Counted from the stretch's first letter, positions 46,702 through 55,473 are shown. The stretch is 64,000 nt of DNA from Roseibium porphyridii (GCF_026191725.2 NZ_CP120863.1:2460001-2524000); one strand, 5' to 3'. Numbers and translations: made by a program. Notes: generated by a model not told the origin, from the letters alone.

Positions 46702-47289
46702 TCACAGCGGGGTAAGATCACGCGGGAGCCTGGCGGGATCGTATCTTCGTCCATATGTGGCCTGTCCAATGCTTGCCGCGGCTGCGAGACCAAGCAGCCC
46801 AAAGATGATGAGACCGGGACGCACGAACCATTGCGCGTCGGCGCGCATGTTCGTCCAGAGGAAATCAAAGAGTGCTAAATCGACGGCAGCGCAGACAGCG
46901 AATACCGTCCATCCTTTGACTGGAGACCCCTTTGCAAACCCTCGCAAAAACCGGATTTCTGTTTTTTGCGTGGTATCCAGACAGCGATGCAGGTGACGCA
47001 GGAATTCGAGATATGTCCGTGCCCGGACCCTATCTGGAGCACCGGTCACAGAGGCTCCGCTGACTTTTATTGTCTTGCCGTCAGCAAACCTGATCAAAGC
47101 CCGTCCCGCGGGGTCAGCGATCTTCGGCTTTTCCGCCCAGAGCCTGATTTCTGTAATATCGGCAAGCGGTCGCGCTTCACGAACCGGGTCCTTGCCCCAC
47201 TCAAGTCGTAAATCACCTGTGATGCACAGTACCAGATCGCGAGACTGCAGTGCTCCATCAATTGATGTATTTAGCGAATAACCATCCAT
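46702..47289 (-). CDS. Hypothetical membrane protein
   Basis: A 195-residue protein with a soluble N-terminal part (LADITEIRLWAEKPKIADPAGRALIRFADGKTIKV, resembling a PH-like beta fold) and two membrane helices near residues 125-145 and 155-175. The start is ATG 47287-47289, with a GTG two codons upstream as alternative. I do not recognise the family. Confidence 0.65.
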   Translation of the reverse strand: MDGYSLNTSIDGALQSRDLVLCITGDLRLEWGKDPVREARPLADITEIRLWAEKPKIADPAGRALIRFADGKTIKVSGASVTGAPDRVRARTYLEFLRHLHRCLDTTQKTEIRFLRGFAKGSPVKGWTVFAVCAAVDLALFDFLWTNMRADAQWFVRPGLIIFGLLGLAAAASIGQATYGRRYDPARLPRDLTPL

Positions 47290-47387
47290 GGACACGATAC
47301 CAAGCGGTGCGCTCCTTAATGTGCGATTGATAACTCCACCAATTAAGCTCTGCTAAAGCTCATCTTTGGGAAGAACGCAGGAGTTCC

Positions 47388-47837
47388 TCATTGTTCGTGC
47401 TGGAACGGTTGCCCTTCACCTTTTTCAAGATAGGGTTTCAAGCTTTCCAGAAGGAAAAAATTCCATCCTGCTTCGCAGATATCCCAGCATTCCATGCTTT
47501 CAATGAGCCCTTCATGAGTAAACTCAAGTCGCGTTCTGTTTTCGTCCAGTTCTATCAAATTCCACAATATCCTTGTTCCGGTCCATTCGTCGTCCCGCTT
47601 CAAGGTATCGTTTGCATGATAGTGTTCTAAAATGTCCCACTCGATGCGTTCATTGGGTACCAACTTGGCGACCTTGATGTGGTTGTATGTTTCTCCGAAG
47701 CGAGTGGAAAAAACCATCCCCACTTCCGAAGCATCGCCAGAGCCAGTCGTCCACCAGTTTACTACGCCGCTGGTTATCGCTGCATAGATGGCACTGGCAG
47801 GCACATCGACTTCGACAATTCTTTTGTATCCAGCCAT
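47388..47837 (-). CDS. SRPBCC (AHSA1-like) protein, downstream copy
   Basis: A 149-residue START-type small-molecule-binding fold. The pattern VDVPASAIYAAITSGVVNWW...RFGETYNHIKVAKLVPNERIEWDIL and EFTHEGLIESMECWDICEAGWNFFLLESLKPYLEKGEG is typical of AHSA1-like proteins of ArsR operons. It is the last gene of the ArsR-SRPBCC-SRPBCC group, 15 bp after the first SRPBCC gene. Confidence 0.85.
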   Translation of the reverse strand: MAGYKRIVEVDVPASAIYAAITSGVVNWWTTGSGDASEVGMVFSTRFGETYNHIKVAKLVPNERIEWDILEHYHANDTLKRDDEWTGTRILWNLIELDENRTRLEFTHEGLIESMECWDICEAGWNFFLLESLKPYLEKGEGQPFQHEQ

Positions 47838-47852
47838 GGTTTCTGATGCCTC

Positions 47853-48269
47853 CTAGCATTCAAGATTGAAAAGTAACTCTTTGAGCTGGCGAAGTTTTTG
47901 AGGCCATCCCGAGGACAGGCTTTCGATGTCTTTGCGAGTGGTCGTTCCGGTATGACGCAGCGAGAGTTTGGTGCCGCCTTGGAAAGACTGAAGTTCGAAT
48001 GAAACACGCGTAGGTTCTTCAACGTCAGTGCTTTCCCATAGCCACTCCATCAACGTGGGTGCTTCGAGTGTAAGTACTTCACAATGAGTGAAGCCGCGCC
48101 AGTTCTCAGTGGCGTTGCCGCGAATAGTAAACTTATGACCAACAACAGGCTGAAAATCACATGGCATCAGCCATTCGGAAATTGCAGCAGGATCAGTCAG
48201 TGCCTGCCACACACGTTCCAGGGGGTGTGGGTAGAATTCTTCAAGATTCAGATTGAGGATCTGGCTCAT
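47853..48269 (-). CDS. SRPBCC (AHSA1-like) protein, upstream copy
   Basis: A 138-residue SRPBCC-fold protein (EFYPHPLERVWQALTDPAAISEWLMPCDFQPVVGHKFTI...ESTDVEEPTRVSFEL). It overlaps the ArsR gene by four bases, so the two are co-translated. It differs in sequence from the downstream SRPBCC protein, so the two probably bind different ligands or form a pair. Confidence 0.87.
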   Translation of the reverse strand: MSQILNLNLEEFYPHPLERVWQALTDPAAISEWLMPCDFQPVVGHKFTIRGNATENWRGFTHCEVLTLEAPTLMEWLWESTDVEEPTRVSFELQSFQGGTKLSLRHTGTTTRKDIESLSSGWPQKLRQLKELLFNLEC

Positions 48270-48613
48270 TCCTGTCCGTCACCCTCTTGTCGGTTTAAAT
48301 ACTCGCCAAGGCCCTTGAGGCGATTTTGCCAATACGGCCGGTAGAGGGCCGTCCAGTCGTGAACTGTTTGCAATGGCTCAAATCGTGAGCGGTAGAGCCG
48401 TTTTCTGCCATGAGTTTTGCTCTCAACCAGTCCGACTTCACGCAGTACACTTAGATGTTGCGAAACTGCCGAGTACGTAATCCCGAGTTCCTCAACACAA
48501 TCTCCGACAGGTCTCGATTCATGAGCGAGAAATCCAAGCAGGGCCCTGCGATTGGGATCCGCTATGGCATGAAAAACGTCTGATGTTGCTTTTTGTGGAG
48601 GCATGTCATTCAT
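48266..48613 (-). CDS. ArsR-family transcriptional regulator
   Basis: A 115-residue winged-helix repressor (AIADPNRRALLGFLAHESRPVGDCVEELGITYSAVSQHLSVLREVGLVESKTHGRKRLYRSR). It lacks the metal-binding cysteine motif of classical ArsR and matches the group that sits before SRPBCC proteins. A perfect 20-bp palindrome starts two bases upstream of its start codon, so it is very likely autorepressed. There is little room for a ribosome site. Confidence 0.92.
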   Translation of the reverse strand: MNDMPPQKATSDVFHAIADPNRRALLGFLAHESRPVGDCVEELGITYSAVSQHLSVLREVGLVESKTHGRKRLYRSRFEPLQTVHDWTALYRPYWQNRLKGLGEYLNRQEGDGQE

Positions 48614-48614
48614 T

Positions 48615-48634
48615 ATTTAAGTATATACTTAAAT
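48615..48634. promoter_or_regulatory. Perfect 20-bp palindrome, candidate ArsR operator
   Basis: ATTTAAGTATATACTTAAAT is perfectly symmetric and lies directly before the arsR start codon at 48613. Position, symmetry and AT content match known operators of ArsR-SRPBCC units. Confidence 0.8.
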
Positions 48635-48693
48635 GTCAAGAATGATTTTCACGCCGGGTCAATCAAACCGGGATGAGTATTCCTGAAAGTGAG

Positions 48694-48850
48694 ATGCAGC
48701 TCTCTGACTTTGAATGGCACTTGATCCAACCAAATGGTCCTTGAAAACTCTTGGCGCACCTCGAGTTCACGAATGTTGTATCCTGAAAGGCGTTTTGCGG
48801 GCCTTGCGCTCAGGAGTGCCGAAACGAGACTTGCCAGAGTGGGGCTTCAT
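48694..48850 (+). pseudogene. Remnant of an IS5-type transposase
   Basis: From ATG 48694 the reading QLSDFEWHLIQPNGP matches the start of IS5-family transposases. After a frameshift the text continues as RVHECCILKGVLRALRSGVPKRDLPEWG, matching the same family's conserved segment (LNGIFWVLRSGAPWRDLPE-like). The rest is missing and stops interrupt both frames. It is a short, decayed trace, not an active element. No flanking inverted repeats were found. Confidence 0.7.
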
Positions 48851-48999
48851 CCGGATCGGGTATTGGCCACCGCATCGTCACGCGGTCCAAGAGATCAGCT
48901 TCCTGGTATTCGCAAACACCAACAGTGACACGGCTGCGGCGCGGTGCCAGTGGGTTAACCGTCTAGCTTCCGGTGAGTAATTGCTGTCGATACAACTTA

Positions 49000-49391
49000 A
49001 AGGCTTACTGTAAAGAACTCTAAGTTTAATTCCTGGTTGTGTATTCGCGGCAAATCTAAGTGCATTCACTTATGCACGTTTGCATTGAAATACATTTTGG
49101 ATCATTATCTCTGGTGGTTTTACTTGGCATTTTGCGGAAAATATGTCGTGAAATGCCAAAACTCGGTGCTCATTTAATATCTCAGCAAGATTTTTGCCTC
49201 TAGGTCATATCTCTAGATTTCCTGGGGGTGGGAAAATTTTGGGAAGTTTTGGTAAGTTATTCTGTCTCTTTGTGGGCCGGATAACGTTGCCAAAATTTCA
49301 TTTCGTTTCCCTGTCGTTTTTCAAAAAGCAACTCATCAGGTGATCTTTGGAGGAAGTCTTTAGGACTATTGCCTGCAAGGGAGATTGATGT
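49000..49391. other. AT-rich leader before the PAS gene
   Basis: About 390 bases with lower GC than the neighbours and no convincing gene. It likely holds the promoter of the PAS-chemoreceptor pair. The ribosome site AAGGGAG at 49378-49384 precedes the ATG at 49392. Confidence 0.5.
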
Positions 49392-49916
49392 ATGGCCAAG
49401 GATGTAATTGTTACCGGTGTCGAGCAGTTTTTCGGTGATGATGAAATCATCGTCAGTAAAACGGATCTCAAAGGCCGGATCACCTATTGCAATGATGTGT
49501 TTCTCAGAATTGCCGGATACACCGAGAAAGAATGCCTCGGCGAACCGCACAACATCATTCGTCATCCGGACATGCCGCGTTGCGTTTTTGATCTCTTGTG
49601 GGGACATATCCAGGATCGACGCGAGATTTTTGCTTACGTGGTCAACCGCTGCAAGAACGGCGACCACTACTGGGTTCTCGCCCATGTGACGCCGAGCGTC
49701 GACAACAACGGAGACGTTGTCGGATATCACTCGAACAGGCGGGTCCCGGACAGAAATATTCTGGAGGGAGTTGTCGCTCCTCTTTATGCCGATTTGGTTG
49801 CCGAAGAGCGCCGTCACGCCAACAGAAAAGACGGTCTCCATTCCTCCAGGGAAATGGTTGCCGGCATCCTGCAGGAACGAGGCGTTCCCTATGACGAGTT
49901 CATTGCCGGTCTTTGA
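49392..49916 (+). CDS. Aer-type PAS domain protein
   Basis: A 174-residue soluble protein made of one PAS domain with a C-terminal tail. The pattern IIVSKTDLKGRITYCNDVFLRIAGYTEKECLGEPHNIIRHPDMP, with its NIIRHPDMP motif, is the signature of FAD-binding Aer-type PAS domains that sense redox or oxygen. It has no membrane segment and no output domain of its own. A chemoreceptor signalling protein without a sensor begins 49 bases downstream, so the pair looks like a split Aer receptor. Confidence 0.88.
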   Translation: MAKDVIVTGVEQFFGDDEIIVSKTDLKGRITYCNDVFLRIAGYTEKECLGEPHNIIRHPDMPRCVFDLLWGHIQDRREIFAYVVNRCKNGDHYWVLAHVTPSVDNNGDVVGYHSNRRVPDRNILEGVVAPLYADLVAEERRHANRKDGLHSSREMVAGILQERGVPYDEFIAGL

Positions 49917-49964
49917 ATTGGCCAATTCTCGAATGTCATTTGTCAGTTTTGAAGGTTGGAAAAA

Positions 49965-51113
49965 ATGATTGGCGACAACAGATCAGCGGTAAAGAAAGCG
50001 CTTGAAGTCGTGGAAGCCGTTGCAGACGGTGATTTCGAGCGCCGCATCCTGAATATTTCCGAAAAAGGCGATGCCGGCAGGCTGCTTCATGCGATCAATC
50101 GGTTGATCGACAGGTCTGACGCTTATGTGCGTGAAACCAAGGCTTCTCTGGAATATGTTTCCGAAAACAAATACTTCCGGCGAATTTCGACCAAAGGCAT
50201 GACAGGTGCATTCGGTGTTGCCAGCGAGTCGATCAATATTGCCATGCAGGCCATGGAGGAACGCGTCGGTTCTTTTACCGGGGTGGTGGAGAACTTCGAA
50301 ACAAAAATGGCAACAGTGGTTGAATCGGTCACGACGGCTTCGGGCGAGCTTGAAGATAGCGCCAGGTCAATGGATCAGTCCTCTACTTCGATGGACGAGC
50401 AAGCAACGGCAGTGGCATCGTCTGCCGCCAATGCGTCGTCCAATGTCAGTTCCGTTGCGGCAGCTACCGAGCAGATGACGCAGTCGGTAAGCGAGATCAA
50501 CCAACAGGTCAGCTATTCGGCGCAAATCGCCGGCGAAGCCGTAAATGAGGTGGAGAAAGCCAACCACGATATCAAAATGCTGGCTGAATCTTCCGACAAG
50601 ATCGGCGAAGTTGTTTCGCTTATCACCGACATCGCAAATCAGACCAATCTCTTGGCGCTCAATGCGACGATCGAAGCAGCTCGGGCCGGCGAAATGGGCA
50701 AAGGCTTTGCCGTTGTTGCATCCGAAGTCAAGGAACTGGCCAGCGAAACGGCCAAGGCAACGGACGAGATCGGTGCGCAGATCAAGTCCATTCAATCGGC
50801 AAGTTCGCAGGCAGTTGAGTTTATTGGGTCGATCGGTACAACCATTTCCAAAGTCAGCGAAATTGCATCTGCAATCTCTGCGGCAGTTGAAGAGCAGGGC
50901 GCTGCGACGGCGGAGATCGCTCGTAACATCGAGCAGGCTTCGGCTGGTACGAACGAAGTAAGTTCCAACATCGGCATGATCACCAACATGGCCGGGTCGA
51001 CGAAAACCGAGGCCAATCATGTCTTGCATGCTGCCTCAGGATTGTCGGAGCAGGGTGAGATGCTTCGCCATGAAGTGGACGGTTTTTTGAGCGAGGTGCG
51101 TCAGGTCATCTGA
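49965..51113 (+). CDS. Soluble methyl-accepting chemotaxis-type signalling protein
   Basis: A 382-residue protein with no membrane helix. An N-terminal part ([21 protein letters not shown]) resembles a cytoplasmic HAMP-like region, followed by the coiled-coil MCP domain with the hairpin tip [36 protein letters not shown], the CheA/CheW contact site. The ATG at 49965 is preferred over an upstream TTG. It likely forms a cytoplasmic array and takes its signal from the PAS protein encoded just upstream. Confidence 0.9.
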   Translation: MIGDNRSAVKKALEVVEAVADGDFERRILNISEKGDAGRLLHAINRLIDRSDAYVRETKASLEYVSENKYFRRISTKGMTGAFGVASESINIAMQAMEERVGSFTGVVENFETKMATVVESVTTASGELEDSARSMDQSSTSMDEQATAVASSAANASSNVSSVAAATEQMTQSVSEINQQVSYSAQIAGEAVNEVEKANHDIKMLAESSDKIGEVVSLITDIANQTNLLALNATIEAARAGEMGKGFAVVASEVKELASETAKATDEIGAQIKSIQSASSQAVEFIGSIGTTISKVSEIASAISAAVEEQGAATAEIARNIEQASAGTNEVSSNIGMITNMAGSTKTEANHVLHAASGLSEQGEMLRHEVDGFLSEVRQVI

Positions 51114-51309
51114 CGCGGTCCAGTCCTATCAAGGTATTCAGAACCGCAGATCGGATAAGCAACCGGTTTGCGGTTCTTGCATTTAAGGTGCCTTGTGTGA
51201 TCGGGCAAGCTCTTTCGGCAGATGATTTGCCTGGAAACCTTGTTGGTGTGGGCTGGAGCACCCGTGGAACGTTCTGGACAGTTCCCGCCGGGATGCCTAT
51301 TTCTTTGAG

Positions 51310-52881
51310 ATGACAGTGCGCGCGCAACGAACGGCAAACGATTATGGTGTCTTGGTGGAGCCGCTCACCGGCGAGGTGACTGCCTGGCGGAACAACGTCG
51401 TTCTGGCAAGATCCACCAGGGCCCGTGTCATGTATGAAACCCGGCTTCCTCCCGTGGTTTATTTTCCTAAGGACGACATTCGCGCAGATCTGAAACCGGC
51501 ACCTGATTACCGGACATTCTGTCCGCTCAAAGGCACGGCCTCATACAGCGATGTTCAAGTGTCAGGTGAGACGATTGAAAATGGCGCCTGGCATTACCCG
51601 ACCGCCTTGCCTGAAGGGCAGGCCGTTGACGGGTTTCATGCGTTCATGCCCGGTGTTGCCTCTCGCATTGAATATGACGGCAAGCAACTGGACACGCCCT
51701 TTGGCGGCAATATTTCCGGGCCGATTGTCGATTGGCTGCTGCGCGAGGCATGGACGGCACGGACGGCTGAGGAGCTCATTTCAGCTTTGGGCAAAAAGCT
51801 TGTCGAGGACGGTGTCGCCGTTTGCCGGATGACCGTGTTGATCTGGTCCCTTCATCCGATGATCGCTGGCCAGAATTCGATCTGGCAGCGGGACACAGAC
51901 GAGGTTACCAGCCGCTATCCTTCGTACGAGCTTCTGGAAAGTCCGATTTTCAAGAACAGTCCGCTGCAGCATGTGGCAGACGGGTTGGGCGGCGTGAGGC
52001 AGAAACTCGATACCAACCCAGACGAATTCAACTTTCCGATTATGGATGATTTGAGAGAGCAGGGTGTTACCGACTATGTCGCGATGCCGTTGCCCTTCTC
52101 CGATGGTCGGATCAACGTGTTGACGTTGGCCTCTGACCATCCGAATGGTTTTACGACAGCCAATCTGGGATTGATTTTCGAGTGCTCTGCGCTCATCAGC
52201 CGCTTGTTTGAGGTCTTTGCCCTCACGTCGAATGCGACAACGATCCTGGAAACCTATCTTGGCAAGAGAACCGGCGCACGTGTTCTGGGCGGGGAAATTC
52301 GCCGTGGCGATGGCGAAGTTATCGACGCATCGATCCTGTTCTGCGACCTGCGTCATTCGACGCGGCTGGAAACCGAACTCGGGCGCGATGCTTACTTGTC
52401 CGAGTTGAACAGGTTCTTCGAAGTGACGACCGAAATTGTCAACGAGCATGAGGGCGAAGTTCTGAAGTTCATTGGCGATGCGGTTCTTGCTATTTTTCCC
52501 GCAGGTGGGGATCGCGACAAGGCCTGTCGACAGGCCGTGGCCAGTGCAGATCAGATCGTGCAACGTTTGGCGGTCCCCGAAGAAGACGGCAACGGCATTC
52601 CCCTGACATGTGCCATCGGCATTGCCTTTGGTGAAGTCACCTATGGAAATGTAGGCTCAAAAGAACGCCTGGATTTCACCGTGATTGGAAGCGCGGCCAA
52701 CATTGCCGCCCGGCTTGGCGATCATGGCAAGGTTGTCGGTCATCCAATCGTTGCGTCAAAAGATGTTGCCGACGAGGCCGATTGCGGAGCAACGCCACTG
52801 GGCGCTGTTGAATTGCACAATGTTGCAGACCCCGTCGAAGCCTTCGCCGTTAGTGTCTGCCCGGCCGAGACTGCTTCGTAG
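51310..52881 (+). CDS. DUF427 domain fused to a sensor and class III cyclase
   Basis: A 523-residue protein. Residues 10-125 are a DUF427 (NTP_transf_9-type) domain: VMYETRLPPVVYFPKDDI, TFCPLKGTASY and GAWHYP match its consensus. Residues 140-310 are a GAF-like sensor region, and residues 330-510 a class III cyclase with both metal-binding aspartates, D346 (LFCDLRHST) and D390 (FIGDAVLAIFP), and DFTVIGSAANIAARL. It should make a cyclic nucleotide. Without the DUF427 part it is a full-length paralogue of the cyclase at 31457. The two overlap in the sensor region as well as the catalytic domain. Confidence 0.9.
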   Translation: MTVRAQRTANDYGVLVEPLTGEVTAWRNNVVLARSTRARVMYETRLPPVVYFPKDDIRADLKPAPDYRTFCPLKGTASYSDVQVSGETIENGAWHYPTALPEGQAVDGFHAFMPGVASRIEYDGKQLDTPFGGNISGPIVDWLLREAWTARTAEELISALGKKLVEDGVAVCRMTVLIWSLHPMIAGQNSIWQRDTDEVTSRYPSYELLESPIFKNSPLQHVADGLGGVRQKLDTNPDEFNFPIMDDLREQGVTDYVAMPLPFSDGRINVLTLASDHPNGFTTANLGLIFECSALISRLFEVFALTSNATTILETYLGKRTGARVLGGEIRRGDGEVIDASILFCDLRHSTRLETELGRDAYLSELNRFFEVTTEIVNEHEGEVLKFIGDAVLAIFPAGGDRDKACRQAVASADQIVQRLAVPEEDGNGIPLTCAIGIAFGEVTYGNVGSKERLDFTVIGSAANIAARLGDHGKVVGHPIVASKDVADEADCGATPLGAVELHNVADPVEAFAVSVCPAETAS

Positions 52882-52888
52882 CTTAAGT

Positions 52889-54052
52889 TTAGTCCAATTT
52901 TGGCGCACCGCGTTGGAGTGTGCGATCAATGCCTCTCCAATAGGCGAGCCAGAGCAATGGCAGAAAAGCGGCCAGGGCCGCAAGCAACATCGGCAAGGTG
53001 CCCTGATTGTTGTCAATCAGATGTCCGAATAGGGGCGGACCGATCAGCGTTCCGGACAAAGTGGCGATCAATAGCAACGCCTTTGCTTTGCTTGAAAACT
53101 TTTCCGACAAGGCAGCCATGAATGAGGCGGACAACAGGTTCAAAAACAATTCGAATGCAACAAAACTGAATACAATGAAGATGAAACTCTGTTGAGTTGC
53201 GATCAGGATCCCTGAAGACGCGAGCGCTGCCGAAAAGAGAATTTGAAACCAACTTCCGTGCCGGGTGCCGCGCATGGCAACCCAAAGGATCACGAGTGCA
53301 ATCGTAGTTTTTGAGAAGCCTATGGCCAACGACGTATTGTCCAAACTGAGATCGTTGCTCGCTGTGAAATGGGCGGTGTTGGATAAGAAGCCAATTTGCC
53401 CGCAAAAGAATAGAAACAGCAAAGCCAAGCCAAAGCCGTCCAGTCCTGACAGGTGTCCCTTTGCTGGCGGCGCATTGTTTGCACTATGCGTTGGAACTTT
53501 CCGCCAAAGCACCAGACCACTTAGAAACACTGCTATCAGGCCCAGCCCGAACAATGTGATCAGAAGTCGGTAGGTCTGATCCGTCTCAAACAGGGGAAAG
53601 CAAAGTGCGATCAGGCCGGAAATAAAAAGTGCGAAAGAAAGCCGCCACGCAAAGGCCTGGAGTTTCATATTGGATTGGGCAGCTGTCATGATGCCGAATT
53701 GCATCAGAAAGCCACATGCCAGTCCGATCGCGAACCAGCAAAGAGCAAACATGAGAGGCGCGCTCACCCATAGAGACAGGAAAAGCGCTGCAGCATATAC
53801 GCAAAAGACGAAAGCCAATGCAGGTCGCGCGAGCGTTTCATATCGAATTCTTGCGGCCAGGAACGCGGCTACGATCTGACCCGCCATGATACAACTCACA
53901 ACGCTTCCTGCTTCTGCATTCGAAATGGACCGCGTGGCAAGCAGAGTTGCGATGAGCAAAGGAGCAATATGGAGGGGGATGGATCCAGCCGCAGAAAACA
54001 GGGCTGCCCCGACTGTGCGCCTGGTTTCGCTGGAGTTCACTTTTGCCGACAT
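52889..54052 (-). CDS. MFS-type transporter of the repeat-peptide operon
   Basis: A 387-residue integral membrane protein with about 12 hydrophobic helices (for example IAPLLIATLLATRSI, GLACGFLMQFGIMTAAQ, GFGLALLFLFFCGQIGFL), resembling divergent MFS transporters. It is the third gene of the operon starting with the repeat peptide at 55195, with a 67-bp gap after the DUF6065-like gene. It could export the peptide or a product of it, or supply a substrate. The ATG at 54050-54052 is the preferred start; a TTG 21 bases upstream is possible. Confidence 0.75.
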   Translation of the reverse strand: MSAKVNSSETRRTVGAALFSAAGSIPLHIAPLLIATLLATRSISNAEAGSVVSCIMAGQIVAAFLAARIRYETLARPALAFVFCVYAAALFLSLWVSAPLMFALCWFAIGLACGFLMQFGIMTAAQSNMKLQAFAWRLSFALFISGLIALCFPLFETDQTYRLLITLFGLGLIAVFLSGLVLWRKVPTHSANNAPPAKGHLSGLDGFGLALLFLFFCGQIGFLSNTAHFTASNDLSLDNTSLAIGFSKTTIALVILWVAMRGTRHGSWFQILFSAALASSGILIATQQSFIFIVFSFVAFELFLNLLSASFMAALSEKFSSKAKALLLIATLSGTLIGPPLFGHLIDNNQGTLPMLLAALAAFLPLLWLAYWRGIDRTLQRGAPKLD

Positions 54053-54119
54053 CTGTCGAAGCGAGCTTTGCAAGAGAATGCGTGGCTTGAAGCGAAGCCA
54101 TTCGGCTCAAATTCGCGTT

Positions 54120-54929
54120 TCATTCCTCAGTGCCTGCCTTCTTGCGACGGCGCGTCGCAGCGCCATATCCACCAGGACGATGACTGTCACGCTGTGTCAT
54201 GTCGCGAACGGTTCCACGAAAACCATTCCAGTCGAAGGGTTGATCGGGTCTGCCGAGAGTTTCCTGAATTTCTGTCTTGAGCGCGGCGTCCTGGTAGCAG
54301 GCTCGCTCAATTGGCTGGACTTGAAACAACGGCTTGAAATGCGGAATGTAGATTTCTTGCCCCGTCGTCAGGAGCTTGATGTTGATGAAAAGCGGACAGG
54401 GTTGAAAGAGATCGGTCTCGACAAGGCCTTCATAGCAGACAAAAGCGCTGCGCGTGTCATAGTTGACCGGAGGTCTAATGAGCGTACTCCAGCCAGCTCG
54501 AGAACTGACAAAATAGCCAGACCAAATCTGAATCGAGCCGGGAACGAAGAGTTCAGATAAATAAGGCGGGTCCAGATCACGCAGGTCCTCAGGAGCATTC
54601 TCCTCCCAATGTTGCCTGAAATCCTCATCCTCGAAGTTGGTTGATTTAACCGGATACCATTGATCGTCTTCGTAAAAGAAGCTCTCTTTTCCATCGAAAA
54701 GAAGGTGGATGTCCTTTGGAGGATAAACATACCATCCAAAGGAGGAAGCTTCCCGCATGGCTTGGCAGTATTGAAAGGCCGCTGCAGGCATAGTGCCTGC
54801 TGCGCTCTTTTCCGCTCGCCGGATATCCGGCGCTGATGGGAAAGCCTTCGTAAAGCGGAGCACTGCCTCGCTTTCTGTTTCCGGTACAGATCCTCCGACA
54901 GTGGTGGAAACAGTCATGGTTTTGTCCAT
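54120..54929 (-). CDS. DUF6065-like protein of the repeat-peptide operon
   Basis: A 269-residue soluble protein, rich in W, Y and F. The segment WSTLIRPPVNYDTRSAFVCYEGLVETD, followed by PLFINIKLLTTGQEIYIPHFKPLFQVQPIER, resembles the DUF6065 pattern (a GxVETD motif after a pair of strands and a closing PV). The fold and reaction of that family are not established to my knowledge. It starts 20 bases after the stop of the repeat peptide. The C-terminal 45 residues are basic. It may bind or modify the peptide; that is inference from position. Confidence 0.7.
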   Translation of the reverse strand: MDKTMTVSTTVGGSVPETESEAVLRFTKAFPSAPDIRRAEKSAAGTMPAAAFQYCQAMREASSFGWYVYPPKDIHLLFDGKESFFYEDDQWYPVKSTNFEDEDFRQHWEENAPEDLRDLDPPYLSELFVPGSIQIWSGYFVSSRAGWSTLIRPPVNYDTRSAFVCYEGLVETDLFQPCPLFINIKLLTTGQEIYIPHFKPLFQVQPIERACYQDAALKTEIQETLGRPDQPFDWNGFRGTVRDMTQRDSHRPGGYGAATRRRKKAGTEE

Positions 54930-54949
54930 TCGCCGGAGGATCCGTTCAA

Positions 54950-55195
54950 TCAGATACGCACAGGCGCGACACCGCCACCCATTGAGCTTCGGGAACTCAT
55001 TTTGACTTTAACAGGTGCCAAGCCCCCTCCGATCGATGCCTTTGCAGATGGCTTCACTACAGGCGCGATACCGCCGCCCATGCTGCTGCGCGAAAGCGGT
55101 TTGAGAGTAACCGGCGCGACCCCACCACCCATGGAGGCAGGCGCTGCGGTTTTGACCTTTGTAAGTGGCTTCGTTGTTCTAATTGTCTTGTGCAT
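54950..55195 (-). CDS. Basic four-repeat peptide, SxGGG(V/I/L)APV family
   Basis: An 81-residue peptide with four near-identical cores: SMGGGVAPV (21-29), SMGGGIAPV (38-46), SIGGGLAPV (54-62) and SMGGGVAPV (71-79), spaced 17, 16 and 17 residues apart. The linkers hold only small, Lys and Arg residues. The protein has no acidic, aromatic or cysteine residue and is strongly basic. ATG 55193-55195 has an AGAAGGGGA ribosome site, which supports a real, well-translated gene. It resembles a multi-core precursor peptide, but a basic nucleic-acid-binding or structural role is possible. It opens the operon with a DUF6065-like protein and an MFS transporter. Confidence 0.85.
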   Translation of the reverse strand: MHKTIRTTKPLTKVKTAAPASMGGGVAPVTLKPLSRSSMGGGIAPVVKPSAKASIGGGLAPVKVKMSSRSSMGGGVAPVRI

Positions 55196-55473
55196 CAGAG
55201 AATTCCCCTTCTGGTAGCGTCAATTAAAATTTACACTTAACAAAATTAACTATGTTTCCAGCAGGAAGTGCTGTCAATGGTTGAATTGTTTTTCGAAAGT
55301 GCACGGCTGAATTGTAGAAGGCAATTCGTGGAGAGCGCTTGATCTGTCAAAGGCGATCGGCGTTGAGAACCGGTTTGAACAGCTCATCAAAGCACCGTTG
55401 GCCAACTATCCAGATTGTATGGAGAGTGATTTCCTGACTGAGACTACAGAATAAAAAAGATCTTTTTTCCGGT
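55196..55473. other. Promoter region of the repeat-peptide operon
   Basis: About 280 bases. The first 70 upstream of the peptide (55,215-55,265) are AT-rich with TTAATTTTGTTAAGTG on the minus strand, a possible promoter. No gene or strong hairpin is visible in the rest. Confidence 0.45.

Noticed and set aside
50367..51029. A 220-codon open frame antisense to the chemoreceptor
   Set aside because: It overlaps the MCP signalling domain, and its translation is a low-complexity Arg/Asp/Gly string, so it reflects the repetitive coiled-coil codons.
54950..55195. Treating the four SxGGG(V/I/L)APV repeats as a DNA-level tandem repeat artefact
   Set aside because: The repeat is stronger at protein than at DNA level, the linkers differ, the frame is open from a good ribosome site, and two further genes follow closely, so it looks like selected coding sequence.
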